NCBI RefSeq assembly: GCF_001421765.1
Contig: NZ_LMLA01000001.1
Coordinates: forward strand, 791,199-855,198
Reading direction: 5' to 3'
Length of the DNA: 64,000 nucleotides
Source of the DNA: Sphingomonas sp. Leaf32
GTDB taxonomy: Bacteria > Pseudomonadota > Alphaproteobacteria > Sphingomonadales > Sphingomonadaceae
Part shown: positions 15,808 through 26,840 of the stretch, in pieces
Layout of the letters: each line of letters opens with the position of its first letter
Position numbering within the stretch: the first letter of the stretch is position 1
Notes under the pieces: generated by a model
Database searches by the model: none
The model's input: only the letters and a program-made list of their open reading frames with translations
Told to the model about the DNA's origin: nothing
Program-made: the position numbers and the translations under genes

Positions 15808-17847
15808 TTACTGGTCGAGGAAGGAGCGCATCTTGCGACTGCGGCTCGGATGCTTGAGCTTGCGCAACGCCTTGGCCTCGATCTGGCGAATGCGTTCGCG
15901 GGTCACGCTGAACTGCTGGCCGACCTCTTCGAGGGTATGGTCGGTGTTCATGCCGATGCCGAAACGCATCCGCAGCACGCGTTCCTCGCGCGGGGTCAGC
16001 GAGGCAAGAACCCGGGTGACCGTTTCCTTCAGGTTCGCCTGGATCGCGGCATCAACCGGGATGATCGCGTTCTTGTCCTCGATGAAGTCGCCCAGATGCG
16101 AATCCTCCTCGTCGCCGATCGGCGTTTCAAGGGAGATCGGCTCCTTGGCGATCTTCATCACCTTGCGAACCTTTTCGAGCGGCATCGACAGCCGTTCGGC
16201 CATTTCCTCGGGCGTCGGTTCGCGGCCCTGTTCGTGCAGGAACTGGCGGCTGGTGCGAACCAGCTTGTTGATCGTCTCGATCATGTGGACCGGGATGCGG
16301 ATGGTCCGCGCCTGATCGGCGATCGAACGGGTGATCGCCTGCCGGATCCACCACGTCGCATAGGTGCTGAACTTGTACCCGCGGCGATATTCGAACTTAT
16401 CGACCGCCTTCATCAGCCCGATATTCCCCTCCTGAATCAGGTCGAGGAATTGCAGCCCGCGATTGGTGTACTTCTTGGCGATGGAGATCACGAGGCGCAG
16501 GTTCGCCTCGACCATCTCCTTCTTGGCGATCCGCGCCTCGCGTTCGCCCTTCTGCACCATGTTCACGATGCGACGGAATTCGCTCAGCGCCATGCCGGTC
16601 TGCTGCGCGATCTCCGCGATTTCGGTGCGGATGCGGTCGACGGCGGCGCCTTCGTTTTCTACGAACGCCTTCCACTTCTTGTCGATCGACGCGACCGACG
16701 CCAGCCATTGCTCGTCCAATTCATGGTCGACATAGCTGTCAAGGAACGCCTTGCGCGGCACCTTGTGACGCTCGGCCAGACGCAGCATCTGCCCGCCGAG
16801 CGCGGTCAAGCGTCGGTTATAGGCATAGAGCTGGTCGACCAGATATTCGATCTTGGCCTGGTGGAACTGCACGCTCTCGACCTCAGCGGTCAGCTCTTCG
16901 CGCAGCTTCTGGTACTTGCGCTCTTCCGCCGTGCTCAGGCCGTCACCAGCCGCCATCGCGTCCAGCCGCTGCGACTGCATCTTCGAGAATTTCTTGAAGA
17001 TGGCGGTGATGTTGGCGAACTTTTCCAAAGCCTGCGGCTTCAGCTGTTCTTCCATCTGCGCGAGGCTAAGGGTGTTGTCCTCGTCGTCATCGTCGCTCGG
17101 GCGCGGGGCGCGGCGTTCGCCGTCCTCGTCCTCATCGACCGATGCTTCCTCTGGCTCTTCCTCTTCCTTGAAGGTCGGGCCGGCGTTCTTCGACGAAATC
17201 TCGCCATTGTCGTCGGCATCCTCGTCGTCGGACAGCGATTCCGGTGCCGGGTCCTTCGACAGCATCGCGTCGAGATCGAGAATCTCGCGCAGCTGCATCG
17301 TGCCTTCGTTGAGCGCGGTCGACCAGCCGATGATCGCGTTGAACGTGATCGGCGATTCGCACAGGCCGAAGATCATCGTGTCGCGACCGGCCTCGATCCG
17401 CTTCGCGATGGCGATTTCGCCCTCGCGGCTCAGCAGTTCGACCGCGCCCATCTCGCGCAGATACATCCGGACCGGATCGTCGGTCCGGTCGACGGTTTCC
17501 TTCTTCTTGACCGGTTCAAACGCAGCGGAGGCATCGTCCTGATCGGTCGACGCCTCGTCGTCGCTGTCCTCGTCCTGCTTGGCGCGCTCTTCGCCCTCGC
17601 CGTCCTCGCCCGCGTCCTCATTCTCGACGACGTTGACGCCCATGTCGTTCAGCGCCGACATGATGTCCTCGATCTGCTCCGAGGTCATCTGATCCTGCGG
17701 CAACATTTCGTTCAGCTGGTCGACGGTGATGTAGCCGCGCTTCTTGGCACGGGCGACCAGCTTCTTGATCGACCCTTCGTTCAGGTCGATCAGCGGCGCG
17801 TCGCCCGTATCGATCGTGTCGTCGCCGCCACCATTCGCCTTGGCCAT
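15808..17847 (-). CDS. rpoD: RNA polymerase sigma-70 factor RpoD
   Basis: Primary sigma factor, 679 residues. Region 1.1 lies at the N-terminus ([31 protein letters not shown]), then a long acidic non-conserved region, region 1.2 ([21 protein letters not shown]), region 2 with [39 protein letters not shown], region 3, and region 4 with [27 protein letters not shown] and [18 protein letters not shown]. The ATG at 17847 is chosen over the TTG just before it because a GAGGG ribosome-binding site fits it. It follows dnaG in the same direction, 164 bases downstream, the classical sigma operon arrangement. Confidence 0.98.
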   Translation of the reverse strand: MAKANGGGDDTIDTGDAPLIDLNEGSIKKLVARAKKRGYITVDQLNEMLPQDQMTSEQIEDIMSALNDMGVNVVENEDAGEDGEGEERAKQDEDSDDEASTDQDDASAAFEPVKKKETVDRTDDPVRMYLREMGAVELLSREGEIAIAKRIEAGRDTMIFGLCESPITFNAIIGWSTALNEGTMQLREILDLDAMLSKDPAPESLSDDEDADDNGEISSKNAGPTFKEEEEPEEASVDEDEDGERRAPRPSDDDDEDNTLSLAQMEEQLKPQALEKFANITAIFKKFSKMQSQRLDAMAAGDGLSTAEERKYQKLREELTAEVESVQFHQAKIEYLVDQLYAYNRRLTALGGQMLRLAERHKVPRKAFLDSYVDHELDEQWLASVASIDKKWKAFVENEGAAVDRIRTEIAEIAQQTGMALSEFRRIVNMVQKGEREARIAKKEMVEANLRLVISIAKKYTNRGLQFLDLIQEGNIGLMKAVDKFEYRRGYKFSTYATWWIRQAITRSIADQARTIRIPVHMIETINKLVRTSRQFLHEQGREPTPEEMAERLSMPLEKVRKVMKIAKEPISLETPIGDEEDSHLGDFIEDKNAIIPVDAAIQANLKETVTRVLASLTPREERVLRMRFGIGMNTDHTLEEVGQQFSVTRERIRQIEAKALRKLKHPSRSRKMRSFLDQ

Positions 17848-18011
17848 CAATAACCCTCAGAAAAATACGCAGCGCGTGTGTTCGCGCTATTTTACCCGTC
17901 GTCTTTGTCCGAGCCAGCGCGATTTGCAAGCAATGAGCGTGCAATCCGGTGCTTCAGGCTCGGATTCAGGGTAATTCTACGACGGCGATATGGGAGGCAG
18001 GGGCGGGGGGA

Positions 18012-19817
18012 TCAAGCCGCCTCGTCCAGTTCCTCCATCCAGTCGCGAATCCGCGCCTGCACTGCCGCATGGTCGGACCGCGCCTGCTGATAATCGGCGA
18101 AGGTCCGCTCGGTCGTGTCCTGGCGACAGCGTTCGGCCGCGGCATTTTCTGCGCGGCGACAGGCATGTTCGTCGACAAGGATCTGGATCACGCGCAGCAG
18201 GTCGGTTTCGGCGACCGCCGGATCGGTGTCGCGCAGCCAGAAACTGAACGCGAGATTCGTTTCCTTGTTGCGGCGCGCCATCTCCACCAATTGCCGGTCG
18301 GCGGCGATGGTGTCGGTCAACAGGCTTTCGGTCAGGTCGCTGCGATAGATCGCCAGATCGATCAAGTGGTTGCGCCACCGCTGCAACTGCGCGTTCTTGA
18401 TCGGCAGTTGCGCGATCAGTTCGCAATGCCGTGTCAGCACGTCGACATGCTGCATCAACCCCATCAGCACCGCGCGCTGAAAGGCGAAGACCAGATCGAC
18501 CTTCTGCACGTCCGCCGCCGCTGCCATGTCATTGGCGACGATGCGCAGGCGGCGGTCCTTCGCACCGAACAGCGCGAAGAACTGATCCTTGAAGGTACGG
18601 AAATATTCGCGGCGAATACCTTCATGCGTGATCGTGCCGGCCAGCCGCGCCAACTCATGCTCGAACGCGGCGCGCTCGTCCGGCCCGGCACCGGACGGCA
18701 GCGTGGCGAGTTCCAGCCGCCACAGGAAATCGGACAGCGATTCGCGCCGCGCCAACAGGTCCTCGAACGCCTGCGCGCCCTCCGCCCGGACCAGATCGTC
18801 GGGGTCCATGCCATCGGGAATGGTGACGATCGAAATGCTCTTGCCCGGTTGCAGCAGCGGCAGCGCGCGTTCGGCCGCGCGCCTGGCCGCCTTGATCCCC
18901 GCCGCATCGCCGTCGAAACACAGGATCGGGCAGTCGGCCATCCGCCACAGCCGTTCGAGCTGATGCTCGGTCAGCGCGGTGCCGAGCGGCGCCACGACCT
19001 CATCGAACCCGGCCTGCGCCAGCGCGATGACGTCCATATAGCCCTCGACCGCGATCACCCGCTTTGCCTTGCGCGCGGCGGCCTGTGCCCGGTCGATATT
19101 GTAGAGGGTCCGCCCCTTGTCGAAGAGCGGGGTTTCCGGCGAGTTCAGATATTTCGGCTCGCCATCGCCCAGAATACGTCCGCCGAACGCAATGGTCCGG
19201 CCGCGCGCATCGCGGATCGGGATCATCAGCCGGCCCCGGAACCGGTCGTACGGTTCCTTGCCCTCGACCGAGATCAGCATCCCCGATTCGACCAGCATCG
19301 GGTCGCCATAGGATGCCAGCGCCACCTTCAACCGGCCTCGCGCGTCGGGCGCATAGCCCATGCCGAAAGCGCGCGCCGTCTCTGGCTTGATCCCACGTTT
19401 CTCCAATGCGTCGCGGGCGATGCCGCCTTCGTCGCCCAGCCGGTCGGCAAACCATGTCTGCGCATCGGCCATCAGCTCGTGCAGGCCCTTGGCCCGCTCC
19501 GCAGCCCGTGCCGTGCGCGCATCCTGAGCCGGCATCTCCATGCCCGCCGCCGCGGCCAGCTCCTTCACCGCGTCGATGAAGGGCAGGCCGCGCTGGTCGG
19601 TCATCCAGCGGATGGCGTCGCCATGCGCGCCGCAGCCGAAGCAGTGGTAGAAGCCCTTGTCGTCGTTGACCCAGAAGCTCGGCGTCTTCTCGGTATGGAA
19701 CGGGCAGCACGCCTTGAACTCGTTGCCCGAGCGCTGGAGCTTGACCGACTTCACGACCAGCGCCGACAGGGTCGTGCGGGTGCGCAACTCATCGAGGAAC
19801 TGCGGCGAAAGAGTCAT
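18012..19817 (-). CDS. dnaG: DNA primase
   Basis: Synthesises RNA primers at the replication fork; 601 residues. The N-terminal CHC2 zinc finger is CCPFHTEKTPSFWVNDDKG with FYHCFGCGAHGD, followed by the FIDAVKELA helix, the TOPRIM core (VIAVEGYMDVIALAQAGF and ILCFDGDAAGIKAA) and a C-terminal helicase-binding domain. The ATG at 19817 is in the normal place. Upstream of rpoD on the same strand, as in many bacteria. Confidence 0.97.
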   Translation of the reverse strand: MTLSPQFLDELRTRTTLSALVVKSVKLQRSGNEFKACCPFHTEKTPSFWVNDDKGFYHCFGCGAHGDAIRWMTDQRGLPFIDAVKELAAAAGMEMPAQDARTARAAERAKGLHELMADAQTWFADRLGDEGGIARDALEKRGIKPETARAFGMGYAPDARGRLKVALASYGDPMLVESGMLISVEGKEPYDRFRGRLMIPIRDARGRTIAFGGRILGDGEPKYLNSPETPLFDKGRTLYNIDRAQAAARKAKRVIAVEGYMDVIALAQAGFDEVVAPLGTALTEHQLERLWRMADCPILCFDGDAAGIKAARRAAERALPLLQPGKSISIVTIPDGMDPDDLVRAEGAQAFEDLLARRESLSDFLWRLELATLPSGAGPDERAAFEHELARLAGTITHEGIRREYFRTFKDQFFALFGAKDRRLRIVANDMAAAADVQKVDLVFAFQRAVLMGLMQHVDVLTRHCELIAQLPIKNAQLQRWRNHLIDLAIYRSDLTESLLTDTIAADRQLVEMARRNKETNLAFSFWLRDTDPAVAETDLLRVIQILVDEHACRRAENAAAERCRQDTTERTFADYQQARSDHAAVQARIRDWMEELDEAA

Positions 19818-19856
19818 GCGTCCATATGCCCTGAACGGAACGGGTACGGCAACCGA

Positions 19857-20309
19857 TTAACTGAGCGCGGCCTTCACCGCCGCGCTGGCCTTGCTCATAT
19901 CCAGCTCGCTGCCGTGGCGCGATTTCAGCTCGGCCATGACGCGGCCCATGTCCTTCATGCCCGCAGCACCCAGATCTGCCTTGATCGCCTCGATCGCCGC
20001 CGCGGTCTGCGCATCGTCCATCTGGGCGGGCAGGAAGCGTTCGACGACCGTCACTTCGCGCGCCTCGGCGGCGGCCAGCTCGGGGCGGTTGCCCTTTTCG
20101 TACATCTCGATCGATTCGCGCCGCTGCTTCACCATTTTCTGCAGCACCTCGACGACCAGCGCGTCGTCGCTCTCGGGCGCCTTGCCGGTGCGCGCCTCGA
20201 TGTCGCGGTTCTTGATCGCCGACTGGATCAGGCGGATCGTGCCGGTCGTCTCCTTGTCTCCACCCTTCATGGCGGTGACGAGCGCGTCCTTGATGGTGTC
20301 GCGAATCAT
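19857..20309 (-). CDS. GatB/YqeY domain protein
   Basis: Soluble helical protein of 150 residues homologous to the C-terminal tRNA-binding tail domain of GatB. Typical segments: LVTAMKGGDKETTGTIRLIQSAIKNRDIEA, QKMVKQRRESIEMYEKGNR and ERFLPAQM, ending with a GMKDMGRVMAELKSRH segment. The role of free-standing YqeY proteins is unsettled. The chosen ATG at 20309 gives the common family start MIRDTI; an ATG seven codons upstream (20330) is also possible. It precedes dnaG and rpoD and is divergent from carA. Confidence 0.9.
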   Translation of the reverse strand: MIRDTIKDALVTAMKGGDKETTGTIRLIQSAIKNRDIEARTGKAPESDDALVVEVLQKMVKQRRESIEMYEKGNRPELAAAEAREVTVVERFLPAQMDDAQTAAAIEAIKADLGAAGMKDMGRVMAELKSRHGSELDMSKASAAVKAALS

Positions 20310-20454
20310 GGCGGTTCCAGTATCGTTCATTCGGATAAGCGATCATCCTTAGCCGCAATCGCGATGCGATCACAGGATTGACGGGGGCCGGGGTTGGGAC
20401 TAGCCGCCACCGCTTAGCGACATCATCAGATTTACCCAGGAGTGCCCGCCCATC

Positions 20455-21648
20455 ATGGCCGACGCCAAGCCATTCGCCATGCCCGAAGGAGCCACCGGGG
20501 TTCTCGTCCTTGCCAATGGCGACGTGCTGTGGGGCCGTGGCTTCGGCGCCGAGGGCGCAGCGGTGGGCGAGGTGTGCTTCCACACCGCCATGACCGGCTA
20601 TCAGGAGATCATGACCGACCCGTCCTTCGCCGGGCAGATCATCACCTTCACCTTTCCGCATATCGGCAATGTCGGCACCAACGTCGACGACGTAGAGGCT
20701 AACGACCCGCACGCGCTGGGCATGATCGTCCGCGAAGACGTGACTGCCCCGTCGAACTTCCGCTCGAACGAGCATCTCGATACGTGGATGGCGCGGCATA
20801 ACCGCATCGGGCTGGCCGGCATCGATACCCGCGCGCTGACCCGCCGTATCCGGCAGGGCGGAGCGCCGAACGGGGTCATCGCCCATTCGGCGGCGGGCGA
20901 GTTCGACATTCCGGCGCTGCTGGCAAAGGCGCAGGCGTGGCCGGGGCTGGAGGGCATGGACCTAGCGAAGACCGTGTCGTGCGAGACGCATTACGGCTGG
21001 GCCGGCGGTGCGTGGCATCTGGGGAAGGGCTATGACGACAGCGCCGCGCCGCAAGACGGCGAAGATGTTGCGCAGAGTGGATCGCGCCCACATGTCGTCG
21101 CGATCGATTATGGCAGCAAGCGCAATATCTTCCGCAATCTTGTTCACGCGGGTGCCGAAGTCACTGTGCTGCCGGCAACCGCCACCTATGAAGAGGTCAT
21201 GGCGGCGAACCCGGACGGCATCTTCCTGTCGAACGGTCCGGGCGATCCGGCGGCGACCGGTGAGTATGCCGTGCCGGTAATCCGGAAGCTGCTGGAAACC
21301 GGCAAGCCGCTGTTCGGTATCTGCCTGGGGCACCAACTGCTGGGGTTGGCGCTGGGCGCGACCACGACCAAGATGCATCAGGGTCATCGCGGCGCGAACC
21401 ACCCGGTCAAGCGCCTGTCGGACGGTGCGGTCGAGATCACCAGCATGAACCACGGCTTCGCGGTCGAACGCGACAGCCTGCCGGCGAATGTCCGCGAGAC
21501 GCATGTGTCGCTGTTTGACGGGTCCAACGCGGGGATCGAAACGGACGGTGGGCGTGCGTTCAGCGTGCAGTACCACCCCGAGGCATCGCCGGGGCCGCAG
21601 GACAGCTTTTATCTGTTCGAGCGGTTCGTCGGGATGATGAAGGCGTGA
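20455..21648 (+). CDS. carA: Carbamoyl-phosphate synthase small subunit
   Basis: Glutamine amidotransferase subunit that delivers ammonia to CarB for carbamoyl phosphate (arginine and pyrimidine synthesis). 397 residues. The N-terminal domain has GAAVGEVCFHTAMTGYQEIMTDPSFAGQI; the class I amidotransferase domain has the oxyanion/nucleophile segment FGICLGHQLLGLALG (catalytic Cys) and the HPE near YHPEASPGP. Start ATG at 20455 after CCAGGAG. The stop overlaps the GTG of the next gene (GTGA). Confidence 0.98.
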   Translation: MADAKPFAMPEGATGVLVLANGDVLWGRGFGAEGAAVGEVCFHTAMTGYQEIMTDPSFAGQIITFTFPHIGNVGTNVDDVEANDPHALGMIVREDVTAPSNFRSNEHLDTWMARHNRIGLAGIDTRALTRRIRQGGAPNGVIAHSAAGEFDIPALLAKAQAWPGLEGMDLAKTVSCETHYGWAGGAWHLGKGYDDSAAPQDGEDVAQSGSRPHVVAIDYGSKRNIFRNLVHAGAEVTVLPATATYEEVMAANPDGIFLSNGPGDPAATGEYAVPVIRKLLETGKPLFGICLGHQLLGLALGATTTKMHQGHRGANHPVKRLSDGAVEITSMNHGFAVERDSLPANVRETHVSLFDGSNAGIETDGGRAFSVQYHPEASPGPQDSFYLFERFVGMMKA

Positions 21649-22121
21649 TTAGCGGACGGGTACTTTCACTGCTTGTTGTAGGCGGTTTTGCACTGGGCAG
21701 TTGTTCTGCAAACATCGAAACTGCGGACTGTGCCACACGGTTTGCGGAGATCGGCCAGCGTTTTTCGGCCCTGACGTCGACGATCGACGCCAGTTACGTC
21801 TTCGATGCCGGCGATCGCGGCAAAAACCCGGAGTTCGTTAAGGCATCCGGTGCACTGGATGTCGTGGTGGGCGATGGTCGTCAAAGGATCGCTGATTTCG
21901 AGCGTCGCGACTTCCAGAAGCGCCCGACAATCCTGATGGCCGAGGGCAAGACCTTTGTTGGCGTCGGTGCTACCGCGAAAAGCTCGACCGTCGCGGTAAG
22001 GCAGGGATGCTCGCTCGAACCACGCTACGGCACACTTCGCACCATTCGACTGACAAGCGTGAACCCCACCATGAGCGCGAGCGCCACCGCAACCACCACT
22101 AGCACGAAGAATGAACGCTAA
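21645..22121 (+). CDS. Putative lipoprotein between carA and carB
   Basis: 158-residue protein of unknown function, starting at GTG 21645 inside the carA stop (4-base overlap) and ending one base into the carB ATG (TAATG). The N-terminus [20 protein letters not shown] resembles a lipoprotein signal with Cys20, and further cysteines occur at positions about 29 and 121. The remaining sequence is polar with no recognised domain. Base composition is a little less GC-rich than its neighbours by eye. The tight coupling argues for a real gene carried in the carAB transcript, though no link to carbamoyl phosphate is evident. Confidence 0.65.
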   Translation: MISGRVLSLLVVGGFALGSCSANIETADCATRFAEIGQRFSALTSTIDASYVFDAGDRGKNPEFVKASGALDVVVGDGRQRIADFERRDFQKRPTILMAEGKTFVGVGATAKSSTVAVRQGCSLEPRYGTLRTIRLTSVNPTMSASATATTTSTKNER

Positions 22122-25100
22122 TGCCAAAACGCACCGACATTTCGTCCATCCTCGTCATCGGCGCGGGGCCGATCGTCATCGGGCAGGCTTGCGAGTTCGA
22201 TTATTCGGGCGTGCAGGCGATCAAGGCGTTGAAGGAGGAGGGCTATCGCATCGTCCTCGTCAACTCCAACCCCGCGACGATCATGACCGATCCGGACTTG
22301 GCCGATGCGACCTATGTCGAGCCGATCACGCCCGCGATCGTCGCCAAGATCATCGAGAAGGAGCGCCCGGATGCGGTGCTGCCGACGATGGGCGGGCAGA
22401 CCGCGCTCAACACCGCGCTGGCGCTGGCCAATGACGGGACGCTCGAAAAGTTCGGCGTAACGATGATCGGTGCCGATGCCGAAGCGATCGACAAGGCCGA
22501 GGACCGCCAGAAGTTCAAGGTCGCGATGGACAAGATCGGCCTCGAATCCGCGCGCAGCCACATCGCGCACAGCGAGGCCGAGGCGCTTGCCGGGTTGGAG
22601 CATGTCGGGCTGCCCGCGATCATCCGTCCGTCGTTCACGCTGGGCGGCACCGGTGGCGGCGTCGCGTACAACCGCGACGAATTCCTCAAGATTGTCCGCG
22701 AAGGGCTGGACGCATCGCCGACCACCGAGGTGCTGATCGAGGAATCGCTGCTCGGCTGGAAGGAATATGAGATGGAAGTCGTCCGCGATCGTGCGGACAA
22801 TGCCATCATCGTGTGTTCGATCGAGAATATCGATCCGATGGGCGTCCACACCGGGGACTCGATCACCGTCGCGCCGGCGCTGACGCTGACCGACAAGGAA
22901 TACCAGATCATGCGTAACGCATCGATCGCGGTCCTGCGGGAAATCGGTGTCGAAACAGGCGGTTCGAACGTACAGTTCGCGGTCAATCCGAAGGACGGCC
23001 GCCTGATCGTCATCGAGATGAACCCGCGCGTGTCGCGCTCGTCGGCGCTGGCGTCGAAGGCGACTGGCTTCCCGATCGCGAAGGTCGCCGCCAAGCTGGC
23101 GGTGGGCTATACCCTTGACGAGATCACCAACGACATCACCGGTGCCACCCCGGCGTCGTTCGAACCGACCATCGATTACGTCGTCACCAAGATTCCGCGC
23201 TTCGCCTTCGAGAAGTTCAAGGGATCGCAGGCGGTGCTGTCGACCGCGATGAAGTCGGTCGGCGAAGTGATGGCGATCGGCCGCAACATCCATGAATCGC
23301 TGCAGAAAGCGCTGCGCGGTTTGGAAACCGGCCTGTCGGGCTTCAACAATGTCGACCGGCTGGCCGGTGCGCCGCGCGCGGAGATCGAGGCAGCGCTGGC
23401 TGTCGCCACGCCCGACCGGCTGCTGGTCGCGGCTCAGGCGCTGCGCGAGGGCTTCAGCGTCGCCGAAGTGCACGCCATCGCCAAGTACGATCCGTGGTTC
23501 CTCGAACGCATGGCTGAAATCGTCGCGGCAGAAACCGAAGTTTGCACGAACGGTCTGCCGCAGGACGCGGCGGGGATGCGCCGCCTGAAGTCCATGGGCT
23601 TTTCAGACAAACGCCTCGCCTGGCTGGCGCTGCAATCGGCGAACCTCCGCGGCATGGAACGCGGCATCCAGCGCGGATCGGGCCTGATCCACGAGGTCGT
23701 CAAGATGATGACCGGCGGCGTGACCGAGGACGAGGTGCGCGCGCATCGCCACAAGCTGGGCGTGCGGCCGGTGTTCAAGCGCATCGACACCTGCGCCGCC
23801 GAGTTCGAAGCGAAGACGCCGTACATGTATTCGACCTACGAAGCGCCGACCTTCGGCGAGCCGGAGGACGAAAGCGCCCCGTCGGATCGCAGGAAGATCG
23901 TGATCCTGGGCGGTGGTCCCAACCGGATCGGGCAGGGGATCGAGTTCGACTATTGCTGCTGCCATGCCTGCTTCGCGCTGAGCGATGCCGGGTATGAAAC
24001 CATCATGGTCAACTGCAACCCGGAGACGGTCAGCACCGATTACGACACGTCGGACCGGCTGTACTTCGAACCGCTGACCGCCGAGGACGTGCTGGAAATC
24101 CTGCATGTCGAACAGCAGAAAGGCGAGCTGGTCGGGGTGATCGTGCAGTTCGGCGGACAGACGCCGCTGAACCTCGCCCGAGCATTGGAAGCCGCCGGTA
24201 TCCCCATCCTCGGCACCACGCCGGACTCGATCGATCTGGCCGAGGATCGCGAGCGCTTCGCTGATCTGGTCACGTCGCTGGGGCTGTTGCAGCCGGCCAA
24301 TGGTCTGGCGCGCAGCCGCGACGAGGCGGCGGTGATCGCCGAGCGGATCGGCTATCCGGTGCTGATGCGCCCCAGCTATGTGCTGGGCGGCCGGGCGATG
24401 GAGATCGTCGATTCGCTCCAGCAGCTCGACGATTACATCCAGACAGCGGTGCAGGTATCGGGCGACAGTCCGGTCCTGATCGACCAGTATCTGCGCGATG
24501 CGATCGAGGTCGATGTCGACGCGATCGCCGATGGCGACGATGTGGTCGTCGCTGGCGTATTGCAGCATATCGAGGAAGCCGGCGTCCATTCGGGCGACAG
24601 CGCCTGTTCGATGCCGCCCTATTCGCTGTCGGCGGAAGTCATCGCCGAGATCGAACGGCAGACGGTGGCGCTGGCCAAGGCGCTGAACGTCAAGGGCCTC
24701 ATGAACATCCAGTTCGCGGTCAAGGACGGCAACGTCTACCTGATCGAGGTCAATCCGCGCGCCAGCCGCACCGTGCCCTTCGTCGCCAAGGCGATCGGCA
24801 CCCCGGTCGCGAAGATCGCGGCACGGGTGATGGCGGGCGAGAAGCTGGCGAACCTGCCGGTGATCGACCGCGACATCAGCCATGTCGCGGTCAAGGAAGC
24901 GGTGTTCCCCTGGGGCCGTTTCCCCGGCGTCGATCCGGTGCTGTCGCCTGAAATGAAATCGACCGGCGAAGTCATGGGGATCGACAGCGATTTCGCCACC
25001 GCCTTTGCCAAGGCGCAGATGGGCGCAAGCATCGTCCTGCCCAAGAGCGGCACGGTGTTCGTGTCGGTCAAGCATGGCGACAAGCCGGTGATCCTGCCGG

Positions 25101-25453
25101 GCGTACGCCTGCTCGTCGAACTGGGCTTCAGGATCGTCGCGACCAGCGGCACCGCCGACTATCTCGCCGAACATGGCGTGCCGGTCGAACGGGTGAACAA
25201 GGTTGCGCAGGGGCGTCCGCACATCGTCGACAAGATTTTCGACGGCGATATCGCGATGATCTTCAACACGACCGAAGGGTGGCAGTCGCTGAAGGATTCG
25301 GAATCGATCCGCGCATCGGCCCAGTCGCAGAAGGTGCCGTATTTCACCACGGCTCCGGCCAGCGTCGCGGTGGCACAGGCCATTCAGGCGCTGGGCGCCC
25401 GGTCCCTTGAAGTGCGGCCGCTCCAGTCCTATTATTCGCAATCGCACAACTGA
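22121..25453 (+). CDS. carB: Carbamoyl-phosphate synthase large subunit
   Basis: Two ATP-grasp halves making carbamoyl phosphate from bicarbonate, ATP and ammonia; 1110 residues. The first half starts with the dinucleotide-like segment [19 protein letters not shown] and the second with [18 protein letters not shown] at about residue 595, which shows the internal duplication. ATP-grasp motifs include [13 protein letters not shown] and the matching [12 protein letters not shown] in the second half. The C-terminal 150 residues form the allosteric MGS-like domain ([16 protein letters not shown]). Length is slightly above the E. coli enzyme. Confidence 0.98.
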   Translation: MPKRTDISSILVIGAGPIVIGQACEFDYSGVQAIKALKEEGYRIVLVNSNPATIMTDPDLADATYVEPITPAIVAKIIEKERPDAVLPTMGGQTALNTALALANDGTLEKFGVTMIGADAEAIDKAEDRQKFKVAMDKIGLESARSHIAHSEAEALAGLEHVGLPAIIRPSFTLGGTGGGVAYNRDEFLKIVREGLDASPTTEVLIEESLLGWKEYEMEVVRDRADNAIIVCSIENIDPMGVHTGDSITVAPALTLTDKEYQIMRNASIAVLREIGVETGGSNVQFAVNPKDGRLIVIEMNPRVSRSSALASKATGFPIAKVAAKLAVGYTLDEITNDITGATPASFEPTIDYVVTKIPRFAFEKFKGSQAVLSTAMKSVGEVMAIGRNIHESLQKALRGLETGLSGFNNVDRLAGAPRAEIEAALAVATPDRLLVAAQALREGFSVAEVHAIAKYDPWFLERMAEIVAAETEVCTNGLPQDAAGMRRLKSMGFSDKRLAWLALQSANLRGMERGIQRGSGLIHEVVKMMTGGVTEDEVRAHRHKLGVRPVFKRIDTCAAEFEAKTPYMYSTYEAPTFGEPEDESAPSDRRKIVILGGGPNRIGQGIEFDYCCCHACFALSDAGYETIMVNCNPETVSTDYDTSDRLYFEPLTAEDVLEILHVEQQKGELVGVIVQFGGQTPLNLARALEAAGIPILGTTPDSIDLAEDRERFADLVTSLGLLQPANGLARSRDEAAVIAERIGYPVLMRPSYVLGGRAMEIVDSLQQLDDYIQTAVQVSGDSPVLIDQYLRDAIEVDVDAIADGDDVVVAGVLQHIEEAGVHSGDSACSMPPYSLSAEVIAEIERQTVALAKALNVKGLMNIQFAVKDGNVYLIEVNPRASRTVPFVAKAIGTPVAKIAARVMAGEKLANLPVIDRDISHVAVKEAVFPWGRFPGVDPVLSPEMKSTGEVMGIDSDFATAFAKAQMGASIVLPKSGTVFVSVKHGDKPVILPGVRLLVELGFRIVATSGTADYLAEHGVPVERVNKVAQGRPHIVDKIFDGDIAMIFNTTEGWQSLKDSESIRASAQSQKVPYFTTAPASVAVAQAIQALGARSLEVRPLQSYYSQSHN

Positions 25454-25478
25454 TCCCCATCAGCGAAAAGTTGCGCGC

Positions 25479-25502
25479 GGACGGGCCGTGACAGGTCCGT
25501 CC
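25479..25502 (+). other. Hairpin between carB and greA
   Basis: Inverted repeat GGACGGGCC/GGTCCGTCC with one G-T wobble and a 6-base loop. No T-run follows, so it is either a weak terminator or a transcript-stabilising hairpin. Confidence 0.35.
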
Positions 25503-25542
25503 GTGTGGCGGGGGCAATGACAGAAAAAGGGACGCGCGCGCG

Positions 25543-26019
25543 ATGGCGACGGTCGAAAAGATGCCGATGTTGCAGGAGGGCTATGACCGCCTGACGGTAC
25601 ACCTTAAGCAGCTGAAGGTAGAGCGACCGCTGGTCATCGACGCGATCGAGGAAGCGCGCGCGCACGGCGACCTGTCTGAAAACGCCGAATATCACGCGGC
25701 GAAGGAACGGCAGGGCCAGATCGAGGCGTCGATCGCCGATATCGAGGACAAGCTGTCCCGCGCGCAGGTCATCGATCCGAAGGAACTGTCGGGCGACAAG
25801 GTCGTGTTCGGCGCGACCGTGACGATGCTCGACGAGGACGACAAGACGGTCGTCTACCAGATCGTCGGCCAGACCGAGGCGGACGCGAAGTCGGGTCGTA
25901 TCTCGTACAATTCGCCGATGGGCCGCGCGTTGATCGGGCGCAAGGTCGATGACGATGTCGAGGTGACGGTGCCGTCGGGCGACCGATATTACCAGATTTC
26001 GAAGATCGAGTTCATCTAG
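25543..26019 (+). CDS. greA: Transcription elongation factor GreA
   Basis: Binds the RNA polymerase secondary channel and stimulates cleavage of backtracked RNA. 158 residues, the standard length. Visible: the coiled-coil N-terminus [49 protein letters not shown] with the acidic tip DLSENAEY, and the C-terminal FKBP-like domain ([10 protein letters not shown] and [14 protein letters not shown]). ATG at 25543. It is followed 6 bases later by a rhomboid gene, perhaps cotranscribed. Confidence 0.98.
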   Translation: MATVEKMPMLQEGYDRLTVHLKQLKVERPLVIDAIEEARAHGDLSENAEYHAAKERQGQIEASIADIEDKLSRAQVIDPKELSGDKVVFGATVTMLDEDDKTVVYQIVGQTEADAKSGRISYNSPMGRALIGRKVDDDVEVTVPSGDRYYQISKIEFI

Positions 26020-26025
26020 ACCGTC

Positions 26026-26700
26026 ATGTTCGAACGGCGTCCGTCACCGGCGATCTTGGCGATCGGCGGGCTGATCGCGCTGGTCAGCGCGTTCCTGATC
26101 CTGACCGGTCGAGTCGACTGGGCGGCGATTGTCGGCGGGTTCGTGCCCGTGCGTGCCGAACTGGACCTGTCGACACAGTCGGGGCTACCGACGCTGGTAC
26201 CGTTCTGGCTGACCCCGCTGACGGCGGCGTTCATCCATGATGGATGGCTGCACCTTGGCTTCAACCTATTGTCGCTGCTGATCGTGGGTACGCCGACCCA
26301 ACGCGCAGTCGGGCTGCGCGGAGTGGCCGTGTTGCTTGTCGTCGGTGCCTATCTGGCGGCGGGCGCACAATGGCTGGTCGATCCGGCATCCCCGGTGGCG
26401 ATGGTCGGGGCGAGCGGCGCGATTTCGGCGTTGATCGGGGCCTATGCGCTGTTGTTCGGCGGGGCGAAGGCCAAGCCGATCGGGCCGGTTCCGGCGCACG
26501 TCGTTCATGCGGTTTGGCTGGGCGTGTTCTGGACGGCGATGAACCTGTTCATCGGCTGGTCGAGCGCGGGCAGCGGGATGCCAATCGCAGGTGCTGCCCA
26601 TGTCGGCGGGTTTGTCGCCGGAATGGTGTTGCTGCGGCCGCTGTTGCTGTGGCGATGGGGTTCGCAGACAAGCGGGGCGGGCAGCGAGCCAGGAAGCTGA
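26026..26700 (+). CDS. Rhomboid family intramembrane serine protease
   Basis: 224-residue membrane protein with six or so helices. Rhomboid signatures: FIHDGWLHLGFNLL (HxxxN oxyanion side), the catalytic serine in VGASGAISALIGAY (GASG) and the catalytic histidine in AAHVGGFVAGM. The L1 loop is short. Substrate unknown. It starts 6 bases after greA. The dispersed palindromic repeat at 26711 follows immediately. Confidence 0.9.
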   Translation: MFERRPSPAILAIGGLIALVSAFLILTGRVDWAAIVGGFVPVRAELDLSTQSGLPTLVPFWLTPLTAAFIHDGWLHLGFNLLSLLIVGTPTQRAVGLRGVAVLLVVGAYLAAGAQWLVDPASPVAMVGASGAISALIGAYALLFGGAKAKPIGPVPAHVVHAVWLGVFWTAMNLFIGWSSAGSGMPIAGAAHVGGFVAGMVLLRPLLLWRWGSQTSGAGSEPGS

Positions 26701-26710
26701 CCCGTTTGTG

Positions 26711-26806
26711 CTGAGTAGGGGCTGAGCCTGTCGAAGACCCGTATCGAAGCATTCGCCACGAACGGTCCTTCGATACGCCATTTCGACAGGCTCAATGGCT
26801 ACTCAG
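26711..26806. repeat. Imperfect palindromic dispersed repeat, copy 1
   Basis: Outer arms CTGAGTAG and CTACTCAG, inner arms TGAGCCTGTCGAA and TTCGACAGGCTCA, with CGTATCGAAG/CTTCGATACG further in. A diverged copy lies at 54509-54610. This type of extragenic palindrome is common in sphingomonad genomes (recalled). It may act as a bidirectional transcription end between the rhomboid and DUF4170 genes. Confidence 0.8.
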
Positions 26807-26840
26807 GACGAACGGATGTGTCCTGATCTGATCGAAACCG

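Noticed and set aside
17949..20381. 810-codon open frame on the plus strand
   Set aside because: Lies opposite dnaG and yqeY; composition is of antisense noise.
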